A DNA stretch of 64,000 bases, from NCBI RefSeq assembly GCF_932526225.1, contig NC_064047.1, forward strand, positions 13,710,460 to 13,774,459. The letters are read 5' to 3'. The position numbers and the translations under genes were made by a program. Below, one piece after another: positions 9,690-21,439 of this stretch (its first letter is position 1; every line of letters begins with the position of its first letter). The notes under the pieces are model-generated. The model was not told the origin of the DNA. It worked only from the letters and a program-made list of their open reading frames with translations, and ran no database searches. The DNA is from Nematostella vectensis (lineage: Eukaryota > Cnidaria > Anthozoa > Actiniaria > Edwardsiidae).

Positions 9690-11925
9690 GTCACATGTGC
9701 TTTGTACCCCTTGTATACGCCATGTGCCCACACCCTAATCTGTGTACCCTGTATACCCCACCCAGTTATGCACCCTTCACGCCCACCCCACGATGTGTAC
9801 CCTCTATACACCTATTTCAAATGTGTTGTAACCTGCGGTGGTTCATGGGAAACGCATAGATGACTGAATATTGTATCTGAAAGCCATGTGAGTTTTCATG
9901 AGAATGTAAACAAGAATTCTACAGCTTTTGAAACCTCAATTTTCATTTTATTTAGGCTTCTTTGCACATTTACTTGACACCCAGGAAGCACTGTGGGTTA
10001 CGACACACAGATTCTCCTAGTGCAACCTTATTTGAAATAGGTGTACACCACCCAGCTTTACACCCTTCATAAACCCGACAATATGTACCTTGTAGACATC
10101 CACAACTTTGCACCCTTTGCCCACACCCAAATCTGTCTACTTTGTATACATCCCATAGCTTTGCACCCTTGGTACACACCCAAATCTGTGTACCCTGTAT
10201 ACACCCCATAGCTTTACACCCTTGGTACACACCCAAATCTGTCTACCCTGTATACATCCCATAGCTTTGCACCCTTGGTACACACCCAAATCTGTCTACC
10301 CTGTATACACCCCATAGCTTTGCACCCTTGGTACACACCCAAATCTGTGTACCCAGTATACACCCCATAGCTTTGCACCCTTGGTACACACCCAAATCTG
10401 TCTACACAGTATACACCCCATAGCTTTGCACCATTGGTACACACCCAAATCTGTCTACCCTGTATACACCCCATAGCTTTGCACCCTTGGTACACACCCA
10501 AATCTGTCTACCCAGTATATACCCCATAGCTGTGCACCCTTGGTACACACCCAAATCTGTCTACTCTGTATACACCCCATAGCTTTGCACCCTCGGTACA
10601 CACCCAAATCTGTCTACTCTGTATACACCCTATAGCTTTGCACCATTGGTACACACCCAAATCTGTCTACGCTGTATACACCCCATAGCTTTGCACCCTT
10701 GGTACACACCCAAATCTGTCTACCCTGTATACACCCCATAGCTTTGCACCCTTGGTACACACCCAAATCTGTGTACCCAGTATACACCCAATAGCTTTGC
10801 ACCCTTGGTACACACCCAAATCTATCTACCCTGTATACACCCCATAGCTTTGCATCCTTGGTACACACCCAAATCTGTCTACCCTGTATACACCCCATTG
10901 CTTTGCACCCTTGGTACACACCCAAATCTGTCTACCCTGTATACATCACATAGCTTTGCACCCTTGGTACACACCCAAATCTGTCTACCCTGTATACACC
11001 CCATAGCTTTGCACCCTCGGTACACACCCAAATCTGTCTACCCTGTATACACCCCATAGCTTTGCACCCTCGGTACACACCCAAATCTGTCTACTCTGTA
11101 TACATCCCATAGCTTTGCATCCTTGGTACACACCCAAATATTTCTACCCAGTATACACCCCTTAGCTTTGCACCCTCGGAACACACCGAAATCTGTCTAC
11201 CCTGTATACACCCCATAGCTTTGCACCCTTGGTACACACCCAAATCTGTCTTTCCTGTATACACTCCATAGCTTTGCACCCTCGGTACACACCCAAATCT
11301 GTCTACCCTGTATACACCCCATAGCTTTGCACCCTCGGTACACACCCAAATCTGTATATCCTATATACACCCCATAGCTTTGCACCCTTGGTACACACCC
11401 AAATCTGTCTACCCTGTATACACCCCATAGCTTTGCACCCTTGGTACACACCCAAATATGTCTACCCTGTATACACCCCATAGCTTTGCACCCTTGGTAC
11501 ACACCCAAATCTGTCTACCCTGTATACACCCCATAGCTTTGCACCCTTGGTACACACCCAAATCTGTCTACCCTGTATACACCCCATAGCTTTGCACCCT
11601 TGGTACACACACAAATCTGTCTACTCTGTATACACCCCATAGCTTTACACCCTTGGTACACACCCAAATCTGTCTACCCTGTATACACCCCATAGCTTTG
11701 CACTCTTGGTACACACCCAAATCTGTCTACTCTGTATACACCCCATAGCGTTCTACCCTTGGTACACACCCAAAGCTGTCTACCCAGTATACACCCCATA
11801 GCTTTGCACCCTTGGTACACACCCAAAGCTGTCTACCCTGTATACACCCCATAGCTTTGCACTCTTGGTACACACCCAAATCTGTGTACCCCATATATAC
11901 CCCTACACTGCACACCTGCTTTAGA
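9690..11925. repeat. 53-bp minisatellite, about 35 copies
   Basis: The unit contains taccctgtatacaccccata, then gctttgcacccttggtacac, then acccaaatctgtc. The spacing between successive catagcttt motifs is 53 bases. Copies from 9690 to about 10030 are diverged; those from about 10040 to 11900 are regular. The unit has no stop in several frames, which creates open frames of about 80-105 codons on both strands. These are repeat artefacts. The array starts close after the donor of the second RPL24 exon. Confidence 0.92.
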
Positions 11926-12615
11926 CCCGATTTTGTGCATATGTTTGTCAGTGTAGTGTTTCTGTGATAAATTATCATTGCCTACATTGTTTGAGGGTTA
12001 CTTATTGATGAAGACATGATGCTCTGAGAAACAAACACAAACACAAGCACTATTTTCACCTGTGAAAAGATGATTCTACAATCTAGGTCAAACTAAGTGG
12101 AACCCCTCTCCCCTCTTGAATATTGGAGCATATGTACTTGATCATCTGACTGCAAGGGCATTTAAAGCTAAAGAAACACTTTTAACCAGTATTAGATGGG
12201 GGAGAAGGAGGAAATGTGTTACTCAGCCAAGTGTTCCATTTTTTTGTGGATTGCAGGATACGTTTTGATTGAGGATATTAATACGAGACACCTCCGTACG
12301 TACATTCTCTATTAGAAATTCTACTAAAACTTTAGTATTCCGCAAAAAAGGGACAGATTTAGGTATTTATGCTTGCTTTTGGGGTCCTGTTGTATTTATA
12401 AACCTTTTGACTCCTTTGCAGCAATAACTACCCAACCCGCTGCCCAACGACAGTAAAAATGCTCTTGGCAGAGAGAGAAGTTAGCACAGACTGAGAAAGG
12501 GGATTTATTTTAATATCTTTGAACATAGTTACGATAAAGTTGTGGTAATTTCAACGAAGGATTCCAAATCTAAGATCTGGTGCATCAGAAAAATGCAAGA
12601 ATAAAGAGTAATAAC
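11926..12615. other. Spacer without recognisable genes
   Basis: Mixed AT-rich sequence between two minisatellites. No supported exon or repeat was seen. Confidence 0.5.
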
Positions 12616-12617
12616 AC

Positions 12618-12990
12618 GAACGGGAAGGGAAGAGCAAAAACCGATTTGAGGAACACACGGCGTCGGAAGGGGTAGGGTGCGGGAGTGAAGAGCAAGGAGC
12701 GATAAGACGAACCTACGGAGTCGGGGGAGTAGGGTGCGGGAGGGAAGAGCAAGGAGCGATTAGACGAACCCACGGCGTCGGAGGGGGTAGGGTGCGGGAG
12801 GGAAAAGCAAGGAGCGATTAGACGAACCCACGGCGTCGGAGGGGGTAGGGTGCGGGAGGGAAGAGCAAGGAGCGATTAGACGAACCCACGGCGTCGGAGG
12901 GGGTAGGGTGCGGGAGGGAAGATCAAGGAGCGATAAGACAAATCCACGGCGTCGGAGGGGGTAGGGGGCGACAGGAGGATACCCTTGATA
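12618..12990. repeat. 58-bp minisatellite, about six copies
   Basis: The unit includes gaagagcaaggagcgattag, acgaacccacggcgtcggag and ggggtagggtgcgggag; cggcgtcg recurs every 58 bases in the regular part (12773, 12831). It is G-rich on the plus strand. Open frames on the minus strand across it are low-complexity. Confidence 0.88.
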
Positions 12991-13509
12991 TCCGGGGAAG
13001 TTCTTGACACATGGAATTTGTCCTAAACCCAGGCTTGCACTGTATGCGTAGGAGGGAAGGTGGGGGGGGGGGGGGGGGGTGGGTGGGGGCAATATGTGTG
13101 AGGCTCTTTGACAAAATCATCGATTGTACTAAAAGTCCTTTTTCTCTTTTATTAAAAAAAATGCCCTAATCTAAATCAGAATTACATCCACACGCACACG
13201 TGTTCACAGTATTTCATGGTTAATAAATCCATTACTGGACAACACTCACCTAAGGCTGAATAATGAGAAAGTTAAAATGTTTATACAGACCTTGGCGGCT
13301 GCTAAAAATTTAACGCTCACCAACTAACCATAAATACGCGGCCTTATCAATCCATAATCGGGGTGGGGGGCGGGGGGGGTGGGGTGAATAGATTCGCGGA
13401 TCGCCAGATTCGGCCCCGAAATTGTCACGGACTGCGATAAGCTCTTAGTAAAAAAAACTATGGCTACGTACGATATACATCTGAAAAATCAGAAGTCAAG
13501 TCAGAACCA

Positions 13510-13940
13510 TAAGACTATTCTATGTTGTGCTTTTTATAGCTGTGACTATAGCTGACTATTCTATGCCGTGCTTGTTATAGCTGTGACTATATCTGACTAT
13601 TCTATGCTGTGCTTGTTATAGCTGTGACTATATCTGACTATTCTATGCCGTGCTTGTTATAGCTGTGACTATAGCTGACTATTCTATGCTGTGCTTGTTA
13701 TAGCTGTGACTATATCTGACTATTCTATGCCGTGCTTGTTATAGCTGTGACTATAGCTGACTATTCTATGCTGTGCTTGATATAGCTGTGACTATAGCTG
13801 ACTATTCTATGCCGTTCTTGTTATAGCTGTGACTATAGCTGACTATTCTATGCCGTGCTTGTTATAGCTGTGACTATAGCTGACTATTCTATGCTGTGCT
13901 TGATATAGCTGTGACTATAGCTGACTATTCTATGCTTGCT
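13510..13940 (+). repeat. 41-bp minisatellite, left arm of an inverted pair
   Basis: About ten copies of a unit containing ctgactattctatgctgtgc then ttgttatagctgtgactata. The same sequence occurs in reverse complement at 14690-15165, so the two arrays face each other across the exon at 14229-14629. Confidence 0.9.
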
Positions 13941-14228
13941 TAAGATGCTTGGAGTTCTTAAAATGATAATATTGATCAAAGCGACAAAAGAAGTTCTTTA
14001 AGGTAAAGCAGATGCTTTAAATCCTTAGCATAAATAGTAATTAGCCATTCAGGCATTGGTGTCAACAAAGTAAATGGGACATGAGATACCATGTAAAATT
14101 TCTATGCCCTTTTGTTGGGAAAGTGCTTACGCGACATTCCTTTGAGCTCTCAATAGAAATTATTATGTCAGTCACTTGACAATAGTTGCGTGAAAGTAAC
14201 ATCGAAACAATTTTTTATTTTATTTCAG

Positions 14229-14629
14229 GTAAAAAGCCAGCCAAGCAGGCCTCAGGCACTGTTACCATAGTAACCATAGTTTCTGCTTGCTCCGCGGGTG
14301 GCCTCATAATCAGCGGTCTCATCTCCTGGCGCGTGCGCAAATACATGGAAAACAGAAAAAGGATTCATTCTACCGAAGGTATCAAGGCTGATGATGCGGA
14401 TCACTGCTATGACAACCCCATTGAAATGACACCGAGGGCGAAAGACTCGGATCACACTTACGAGGAGGTGGGCCAATCATCTACATACGAGTCCCTGAAG
14501 CCTGTCGCGGGCCCCCCACATGATGCTGCCAAACAAAAAGATTATGTGCATGCGCAAAGCAACGCATATCAGGAGCTTGAGAAGCGCCCTGCGGCGAATT
14601 ATCAAGATCTGGTCCACTGGAAGTACTAA
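14229..14629 (+). CDS. Terminal exon: transmembrane segment plus ITAM-like cytoplasmic tail
   Basis: The exon starts after a strong acceptor (ttttatttcag, AG at 14227-14228), takes one base from an upstream exon, and runs 132 codons to TAA. Residues about 9-33 of the exon form a hydrophobic membrane span (TVTIVTIVSACSAGGLIISG and on), followed by a basic stop-transfer RVRKYMENRKR. The tail has six tyrosines in signalling-like contexts: YDNP (60), YEEV (77), YESL (86), YVHA (105), YQEL (113), YQDL (124). YQEL and YQDL are separated by seven residues, matching the ITAM spacing YxxL-x(6-12)-YxxL. The upstream extracellular exons were not identified. A type I receptor is inferred. Confidence 0.7.
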
Positions 14630-14689
14630 ACACAAAACTGGCATACTGAACACTGAACACAGCTATTCAAACCGCCACACTGAACACAG

Positions 14690-15165
14690 CTATAACCAAC
14701 ACAGCATAGAATAGTCAGCTATAGTCACAGCTATAACCAGCATGAAATAGAATAGTCAGCTATAGTCACAGCTATATAACAAGCATGGCATAGAATAGTC
14801 AGCTATAGTCACAGCTATAACCAGTATGGCATAGAATAGTCAGCCATAGTCACAGCTATAACAAGCACGGCATAGAATAGTCAGCTATAGTCACAGCTAT
14901 AACCAGTATGGCATAGAATAGTCAGCCATAGTCACAGCTATAACAAGCACAGCATAGAATAGTCAGCTATAGTCACAGGTATATAACAAGCACGGCATAG
15001 AATAGTCAGCTATAGTCACAGCTATAACAAGCACGGCATAGAATAGTCAGCTATAGTCACAGCTTTAACAAGCACAGCATAGAATAGTCAGCTATAGTCA
15101 CAGCTATAACAAGCACGGCATAGAATAGTCAGCTATAGTCACAGCTATAACAAGCACGGCAAACC
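14690..15165 (-). repeat. 41-bp minisatellite, right arm of an inverted pair
   Basis: About eleven copies of agctatagtcacagctataa plus caagcacggcatagaatagtc, the reverse complement of the array at 13510-13940. It begins about 60 bases after the stop codon of the receptor-tail exon, so it is probably in its 3' UTR. Confidence 0.9.
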
Positions 15166-15169
15166 AAAC

Positions 15170-16200
15170 ACCTACGGCTAAAATTACATACCCTACCGCT
15201 CAAACTTATACCCAATAAGTCGTGATTAAAGCGGAAATTCACTGTCAATCAAATGTTTAAATAAATTGTCTTTTTCGCTTAATGCGGCAATGTGTGTATT
15301 GGTCAGCCATACTGACAACATTGTCCACTCTACCAGAGACCTAACAAGAAAACAAGCAAAAAGCGAAAAAAAAGATACCCTATCGTAGACCTCAAGAGCC
15401 CAAACACCCTACCCTAAAGGGCGGCACATACCCGTATACCAAATATGAGGGAGTACCCACCCCCCCTCCGGGCTAGCTTTTTCCACGCCGTTTGCGCTAC
15501 TCGATCGAGCCACTGTGAAAATATAAGCGCTTTATTTTCTTCACAAACATTTTTCTAGCTTTCAATACATCTGCGATTTTCGTGTTTTTCAAGCCATCCT
15601 GAACGAGCAAGTAAATAACTCTCCAACGAAGAGCAAGTGGGTAACTTCGAACCATTTCGATCAGTAATGGCGGCTTTCCATTTCAGGTACCGGCTCCATT
15701 TGATTGACGGCTAAGAATCGCCAATTGCCAATCGCCGATTTATTCCGGTGGTCGCGTAACAATGCATACAGTGGTAAAACCCGATAAAAGGCAATAGCTC
15801 TTTCAAACTTCATTAATTATTAAATAGCTATTTTGCCAATCTGGTGAACGGTTTTGGTCACAAGAATGGAACTATTCTAGCGAGACTCGAAAAGCGTGAC
15901 CAAATAGGTTTCATTCCCTGGAGAAAGCGGAGTTGAATAAAAGTGAGTTTTGAATGTTTTCACTACATAAACCATTACATTTACTACTTAACTAACATTA
16001 CTCGATTAAAGGTTTTTTTTTATTATTAATAAGTACATGCTAGATCAAATATGATCGCTCATGCAAACGTGATATTTTAATATCGTGCAAACGTGCTACA
16101 CACAAACATGATAACTAAAATGTACCATAAAGAATGGGGGTAATGGTGACAAATGATTCACAAAATTACCACCTCGCCATCATTTCACGGGCTTTCGCCT
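15170..16200. other. Spacer between convergent genes
   Basis: No supported coding exon. It lies beyond the 3' side of the plus-strand receptor exon and downstream of the last visible exon of the minus-strand D8C gene. Further EGF exons of that gene might be expected here, but I could not find one. Confidence 0.45.
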
Positions 16201-16206
16201 TCTTAC

Positions 16207-16620
16207 CGTTGACACAAAGGCTAGATTGGCAATCATCAATGTCACTTTCACATCGGCTTCCGTTGAATCCCGCAGGGCAGGCGCACTCGTACTGGCCAGA
16301 CCCCCGTGCGGGGTAGGGGTGGGGATGGCATGTTCCCCCGTGTTGGCACGGGCACTCCATTGCCTTTACAGTAACTGTCGTTGTATCGCTGGCGTTGCAC
16401 TCATCGGTGGCCACGAATTTGAACGTCTTGCTGTCGGAGGTTGTCATGGTGATGTTCAGTTGTCCATCTGGCGTGAATACGTAGCCCTGCGCGTCGGTGT
16501 TGGCAAGAGATTACGTAACGGGACGGTTATCTGGATCCAGAGCTTCAATTTGAAGCGATAACATCTCTCCAACAAATGCGAATTGAACTGGAAGTGTGGT
16601 GAAAACAAGCGGAGAATTAA
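16207..16620 (-). pseudogene. EGF-containing exon, copy A, with TAA stop
   Basis: The exon starts after ctttttcag and ends at donor GTAAGA (16206-16201). It encodes a cadherin-like or mucin-like segment (FTTLPVQFAFVGEMLSLQIE, ALDPDNRPVT), then TAA at 16513-16511, and remains open in the same frame with [18 protein letters not shown]. It ends with an EGF domain: [37 protein letters not shown]. This resembles the region before the EGF repeats in cnidarian mucin-like proteins. No counterpart exists in unit 2, where homology stops at about 50465. Confidence 0.75.
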
Positions 16621-16889
16621 CTGAAAAAGATATTTAAGTAATATTTAGTCAATATAAAATTGCCACTTCATTGAAATAGCCAGTGTCTTCATTATCAAAT
16701 CTAAATAAAAAGTAAAAACTAAAGTTCAAACTTCGGACACCGTTTTTGTTCTTGACTTCTTCGCTTCGAATGAATGTATCCGTAAAGTGTTGCCGTGCGT
16801 AAATAGCGCCACAAAATCACGTATTCCATTTTGTAGCATTTTGAATTCTAAATTATTCAAACTATTTACTTCAAAGTGTGTGATGACCA

Positions 16890-17586
16890 TGAATCACTGG
16901 CTGAAAGATTCCTCTATCGTTTTCACCATTACGCTTGTTCCATGTAAACTGACTGTTTGCGTTTCACAATTACGCTTGTTCCATGTAAACTGACTGTTTG
17001 CGTTTCAGCATTACGCCTGTTCCATGTTAACTGACTGTTTGCGTTTTACAATTACGCTTGTTCCATGTAAACTGGCTCTTTGCGTTTTTCCTTTACGCCT
17101 GTTCCATGAAAACTGACTGTTTGCGATTTACCTTTAAGCCTGTTTCATGTAAACTTACTGTTTATGTTAAACCTTTACGCCTGTTCCATGTAAACTGGCT
17201 CTTTTCGTTTTACCTTTACGCCTGTTCCATGTAAACTGACTGTTTGTGTTTTACCTTAACGCCTGTTCCATTTAAACTGACTGTTTGCGTTTTACCTTTA
17301 CGCCTGTTCCATGAAAACTGACTGTTTGCGTTTTACCTTTACGCCTGTTTAATTTAAAAATGACTGTTTGCGTTTTACCTTAACGCCTGTTCCATGTAAA
17401 CTGACTGTTTGCGTTTTATCTTTACGCGTGTTCCATGTAAACTGTTTGCTTTTTACCGTTAGGCCTGTTCCATGTAAACTGGCTCTTTGCGTTCTACATT
17501 TACGCCTGTTCCATGTAAATTTTGCTCTTTACGTTTTACCTTTACGCCTGTTCCATGTAAACTGGCTGTTTGCATTTTACCTTTAC
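16890..17586. repeat. 41-42-bp minisatellite abutting a splice donor (copy A)
   Basis: About 16 copies of a unit containing tacgcctgttccatgtaaac then tgactgtttgcgttttacctt. It starts exactly at the 5' splice site of exon 17587-17695. On the minus strand each unit repeats the junction pattern TTTACATGG...GGCGTAAAGG, so many units carry a donor-like GGC|GTAAAG. It corresponds to 50465-51155 in unit 2. Confidence 0.9.
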
Positions 17587-17695
17587 GCCGACTCCATGTA
17601 AATTGGCTGGTATCTGGCTGGCATTGACGACACCACTCGTTCGATTTAGCATCGTTTTGCGCAAAACAGTGGCCATTGATCAAGCAGGAGTCATG
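17587..17695 (-). CDS. Small Cys-rich exon, D8C gene copy A
   Basis: A 109-nt exon with acceptor ttttag (17697-17696) and donor GTAAAG (17586-17581). It starts in phase 0 and ends in phase 1, fitting both neighbours. It encodes HDSCLINGHCFAQND, NEWCRQCQPDTSQFTWSR. The pattern of a Cys pair, then CxxC and a Trp, is common in cnidarian Cys-rich secreted proteins. The copy B exon (51156-51264) differs at only a few positions. Confidence 0.75.
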
Positions 17696-17789
17696 CTAAA
17701 ACATTGAGATGATAATGAAACGTTCATGGGAATCAGTTTAAGGCAGATCGGCGAAAAGGGGACACAAGACGGCGTATTTAGGGACGAGC

Positions 17790-18337
17790 TAGGTGCTATG
17801 CTCGATTGATGCAAGGGAGCACGGCAGAATGTGCTTCATTAAACGCGCGATTAAGATTATTACGAAAATAAACCACTTTGTTATGGAATCTGGGTAAACC
17901 ACAAGAGTTGAAAGTCAGAGACTCGAGACTTATAGGCCGGAAGTCGGAAAGATATCTAAAATATCGAAGAGTTTTACTTTTCCTCGCTCATGAATTTTAT
18001 TTTTACTTTAAAACATATTTCAGATATCTTGTTCGACTCTCGGCCTATCAGTCTCGACTCTAGGGGTTTACCCAGACTCCTTTGTTATGCAACGCGTCAT
18101 GTGTGTTGTTTTGTAAGGGGAGTTATCAGTAGCGCTGTTGGGGGTGTGGGGCTCGGATTATGAACTGGATTATGTTTGTCAACTGTGTCTTTGTTCGTAT
18201 AATCGGCCCGAAGATATGGGATACGCGTAGTGTCGACACGCCGATGTGCATCTCCCGCCGATGTGCATCTCCCTCTCTTCGGAAAGCATTCGTTAAATAG
18301 GAACACATTTTGCCGTGCTCCCCTGATTGATGTGCTA
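17790..18337. mobile_element. Nested foldback element (copy A)
   Basis: The outer arms pair about 17800-17850 (gattgatgcaagggagcacg and on) with about 18290-18330 (gccgtgctcccctgattgat). Inner arms pair about 17885-17965 (tctgggtaaacc, gagacttataggcc) with about 18025-18080 (ggcctatcagtctc, ggtttacccaga). No coding region. It sits in an intron of the D8C gene and is repeated in unit 2 at about 51350-51905. A MITE or foldback transposon is inferred. Confidence 0.65.
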
Positions 18338-18671
18338 ATTTTTTTACATTTGTTAATCCCTTCTATCTATTGGTATTAGTAAATCTATCAAAATGATGGG
18401 GGGGGGGGTCTGTCCCTTACTCGGTGGAAAATAGTTAACAAATGTTTTCGTGTTATAGATGGTACCATTCTATAGAATTGTAATCGAGTTAACGGTATTG
18501 TCGAGTTATCGAGGCCTAGTTCCCTCGGATGATATCAAACTCTCACACTTTAACAAATTCATAAATCTAAGTCTGAACTTTTTAGAATATTTTTCACTCA
18601 CTTTTTATAGCTGGTGATATTCGGGATATATTTCCCAGGGGGGGAGGGGAAGGGGGCGTTCGTATACATAC

Positions 18672-18929
18672 CCTGATGACACAAGTGCCTGTCTTGCTGC
18701 ACCTCCTACAGACGGAGTCGTACGATATAAACCTCATCTTTTGCTTACTTGCGTCGATCTTGTTGTTGGAGATCCTAATGTACAGTTCTCCCGCGGGTGT
18801 CCCGGGATTGTCGTAGTCCCCTATCTTCGTTGGAGGGTCCGGAAGGCTGCATTTGACCCCAAATAAGTCAAACTGTTCGCCTTGTAGCTCGTGTGGTGAT
18901 GAGTTTGGTGTCCATTTGTTGCCATACAC
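18672..18929 (-). CDS. QVYG/GDYDNPGTPAGELYI exon, D8C gene copy A
   Basis: An 86-codon exon in phase 0 at both ends, with acceptor tatcag (18931-18930) and donor GTATGT (18671-18666). It encodes VYGNKWTPNSSPHELQGEQF, CSLPDPPTKIGDYDNPGTPA, then YDSVCRRCSKTGTCVIR. I do not recognise a named domain; the cysteine pattern and context suggest an extracellular module. It has no internal stop, and copy B (52225-52482) is the same length. Confidence 0.78.
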
Positions 18930-19199
18930 CTGATATGAGATCAATCACAGTTTAGAAACTGACAACGGGACTGTGAGATAAACCAAACTTATTTTTTTCA
19001 CATTGAATTCGGTTGCGTGACATGTGAGATTCTCTGAAGGTATAAATCCATCACCAAAGATGTTAGTCTTCTTGCATGGCCTCCTTCTAATGTCACCCAG
19101 ACCCCATCGTGAATCCTAGGAGAACCATCGACTTTAATCACACATCGAGAAGATAAATACTGTTGTTTTTGTCATTGTTGATAATGGTGAAGATAGTAA

Positions 19200-19620
19200 T
19201 GAACGCTGGCAAGGAAGAGGACGACGATAATGATGAAGATAATGATATTGACAATGGTTACGACGACGATGATAAGGATGATGATGATAATGATGATGAT
19301 GGTGATGGTGATGGTGATGGTGATCGTGATGGTGATGGTGATGGTGATGGTGATGGTGATGGTGATGGTGATGGTGATGGTGATGGTGATGGTGATGGTG
19401 ATGGTGATGGTGATGGTGATGGTGATGGTGATGGTGATGGTGATGGTGATGGTGATGGTGATGGTGATGGTGATGGTGATGGTGATGGTGATGGTGATGG
19501 AGATGGTGATAATGATGGTGATGGAGATGGTGATGGTGATGGTGATGGTGATGGTGATTATGATTACGATGTTGATGATGACGGCAAAAAAGACACGTGA
19601 TGATGATGATGATGATGATG
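19200..19620. repeat. GATGGT hexanucleotide array (copy A)
   Basis: About 40 near-perfect copies of ggtgat/gatggt from about 19298 to 19555, flanked by GAT/GAC-rich sequence. It creates meaningless open frames: Asp-Gly and Met-Val on plus, and polyhistidine on minus. The unit 2 counterpart (52790-52990) is less than half as long, showing instability. It lies in a long intron. Confidence 0.93.
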
Positions 19621-19671
19621 ATGGAAAAAATATTATAATGACTTTCCAGTTTCAGCCATATTGCCTTGGTC

Positions 19672-19752
19672 ATGACGATATTGTTTGAGGGTCATTACCA
19701 TATTGTTTGAGGGTCATAATCATCTTGTTTGAGGGTCATTACCATACTCTTT
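19672..19752. repeat. 22-bp repeat (copy A)
   Basis: Short tandem copies of atattgtttgagggtcatta. Unit 2 has more copies (53057-53200). Confidence 0.8.
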
Positions 19753-20224
19753 CAGTCATAGACTTCGCCTCTCGGTCTTCTCTCTCTATTACTGCAGTTT
19801 GACATATAAAGCGCGTACACAGGGGGATGCGCAGGGTGCGTGCGCACCCCCCTTGGCGGCCAAAAAGTGGGCCATTTCTTATTAAGGAATCTTCAAATAC
19901 TTTGCTTTTTTTCAGATGATACCTATTGCTGCGCACCCCTCTCGGCAAATCCTGGGAACTTGGCTGCATATTCTGTGTACTCTCGCAGACGATTGTAACT
20001 AAATCGCCTTCTGGTTTCTGCCATTCAATCCTTAGAGCGTTTCAGCTGGCCAGCACTGAAATGGTTCCAAACCACGCCACCTCCCCTTAAGGCGCTGACC
20101 AGCGCTGAAACAGCACCAAATTCCGTTACATTGAATCATGGAGGCCAAAAGGCGATTTAGCAGTTGGAATTCGTTGACACGAGTTCGCCAATATTGAAAA
20201 CTGCAGAAATGATACGGAAACGAT

Positions 20225-20765
20225 GTGTTGATTGACATCTTACCGTTTGTTCACCTACCCAAAAAGTTCATGTACTGTGTCGATTGACAGGTTATCATTT
20301 GTTTACCTACCCAAGAAGTTCATGTACTGTGTCGATTGACAGGTTATCATTTGTTTACTTACCCAAGAAGTTCATGTACTGTGTCGATTGACAGGTTATC
20401 ATTTGTTTACCTACCCAAGAAGTTCATGTACTGTGTCGATTGACAGGTTATCATTTGTTCACCTACCCAAGAAGTTCATGTACTGTGTCGATTGACAGGT
20501 TATCATTTGTTTACCTACCCAAGAAGTTCATGTACTGTGTCGATTGACATCTTACCGTTTGTTCACTTACCCAAGAAGTTCATGTACTGTGTCGATTGAC
20601 AGGTTATCATTTGTTCACCTACCCAAGAATTTCAGGTGCTGTGGTGATTGACATGTTACCAGCTGTTCACCTACCCTAGAAATTCTGGTACTGTGTCGAT
20701 TGAAATGTTACCAGTTTTTCACCTACCCTAGAAATTCTGGTACTGTGTCGATTGACAAGGAGCAG
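20225..20765. repeat. 52-bp minisatellite, about ten copies (copy A)
   Basis: The unit contains aggttatcatttgtttacct, acccaagaagttcatgtact and gtgtcgattgac. Spacing is 52 bases (for example 20289 and 20341). Unit 2 has only about three copies (53665-53845). Intronic. Confidence 0.9.
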
Positions 20766-21439
20766 TCTAGTGATGTGAAACCTTCTTCGCAGATACAAGT
20801 GCTGTTTGAGCAGTTGCCATGGTTACTGCACTCGTTAAGGCAAAGGTTTTCTACGATATCTGAAAATAATGATGATGAAAAAAGAGCTTATTGATATGAT
20901 AAAGATGCATATCAAACATATTCCCCACGGATAGTGTCCTTCGTATGCATTGCCTTATATGGGCATTGATGCCCATATTTAGAAGAGCTAAAGTTTTCCC
21001 GCTACCTGATCTCCAGAAAACATGGTGAAAAATGCTGATTCCTGTCAATTTGAGACTCGAGGCAAAAATGTGTAAAAAAAAAACTTTATGGCTTGGTCAA
21101 ATCTTTATCACACAAGTCTTGAAAAGCCCTTAGACCCAGGCCTCCAAGAGATTGGCCGAGCGAGTTTTAAGGTCACCCAAATATTGATATGATTGTTATG
21201 ATGTGAAATATTTAAATGGTAATCCTCTAACAAATTTACCTTTGCATAGACCAAAATAACTCCGGGCAGAAAAAGTATTCATTGTATAATCTTGTCTAAT
21301 CTTGGATGACTCAAATAAACTGGTGACCATGGTAACGGTGTGATCCTTTATTTTTTATCAATGTTCACCGTGCCAATGCTCAGCAAGAATGCAGGATGGG
21401 GGAGGGGCAGATGAGGGAGGGTTTGCAAGTCGCCTCTTC

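Noticed and set aside
9690-11925. CRISPR array
   Set aside because: Units are contiguous tandem copies without unique spacers, and the sequence is clearly eukaryotic. The same holds for the 27-, 31-, 35-, 42- and 52-bp arrays.
9970-11978. Many frames of 80-105 codons with VYQGCKAMGCIQG repeats
   Set aside because: They are translations of the 53-bp minisatellite on both strands.
12420-12460. Possible small exon upstream of the receptor-tail exon (tttgcag followed by caataactacccaacccgct)
   Set aside because: The acceptor looks fair, but the phase needed to join 14229 puts a stop at its start, so it could not be supported.
19134-19688. Polyhistidine, Asp-Gly and Met-Val open frames
   Set aside because: All are translations of the GATGGT hexamer array.
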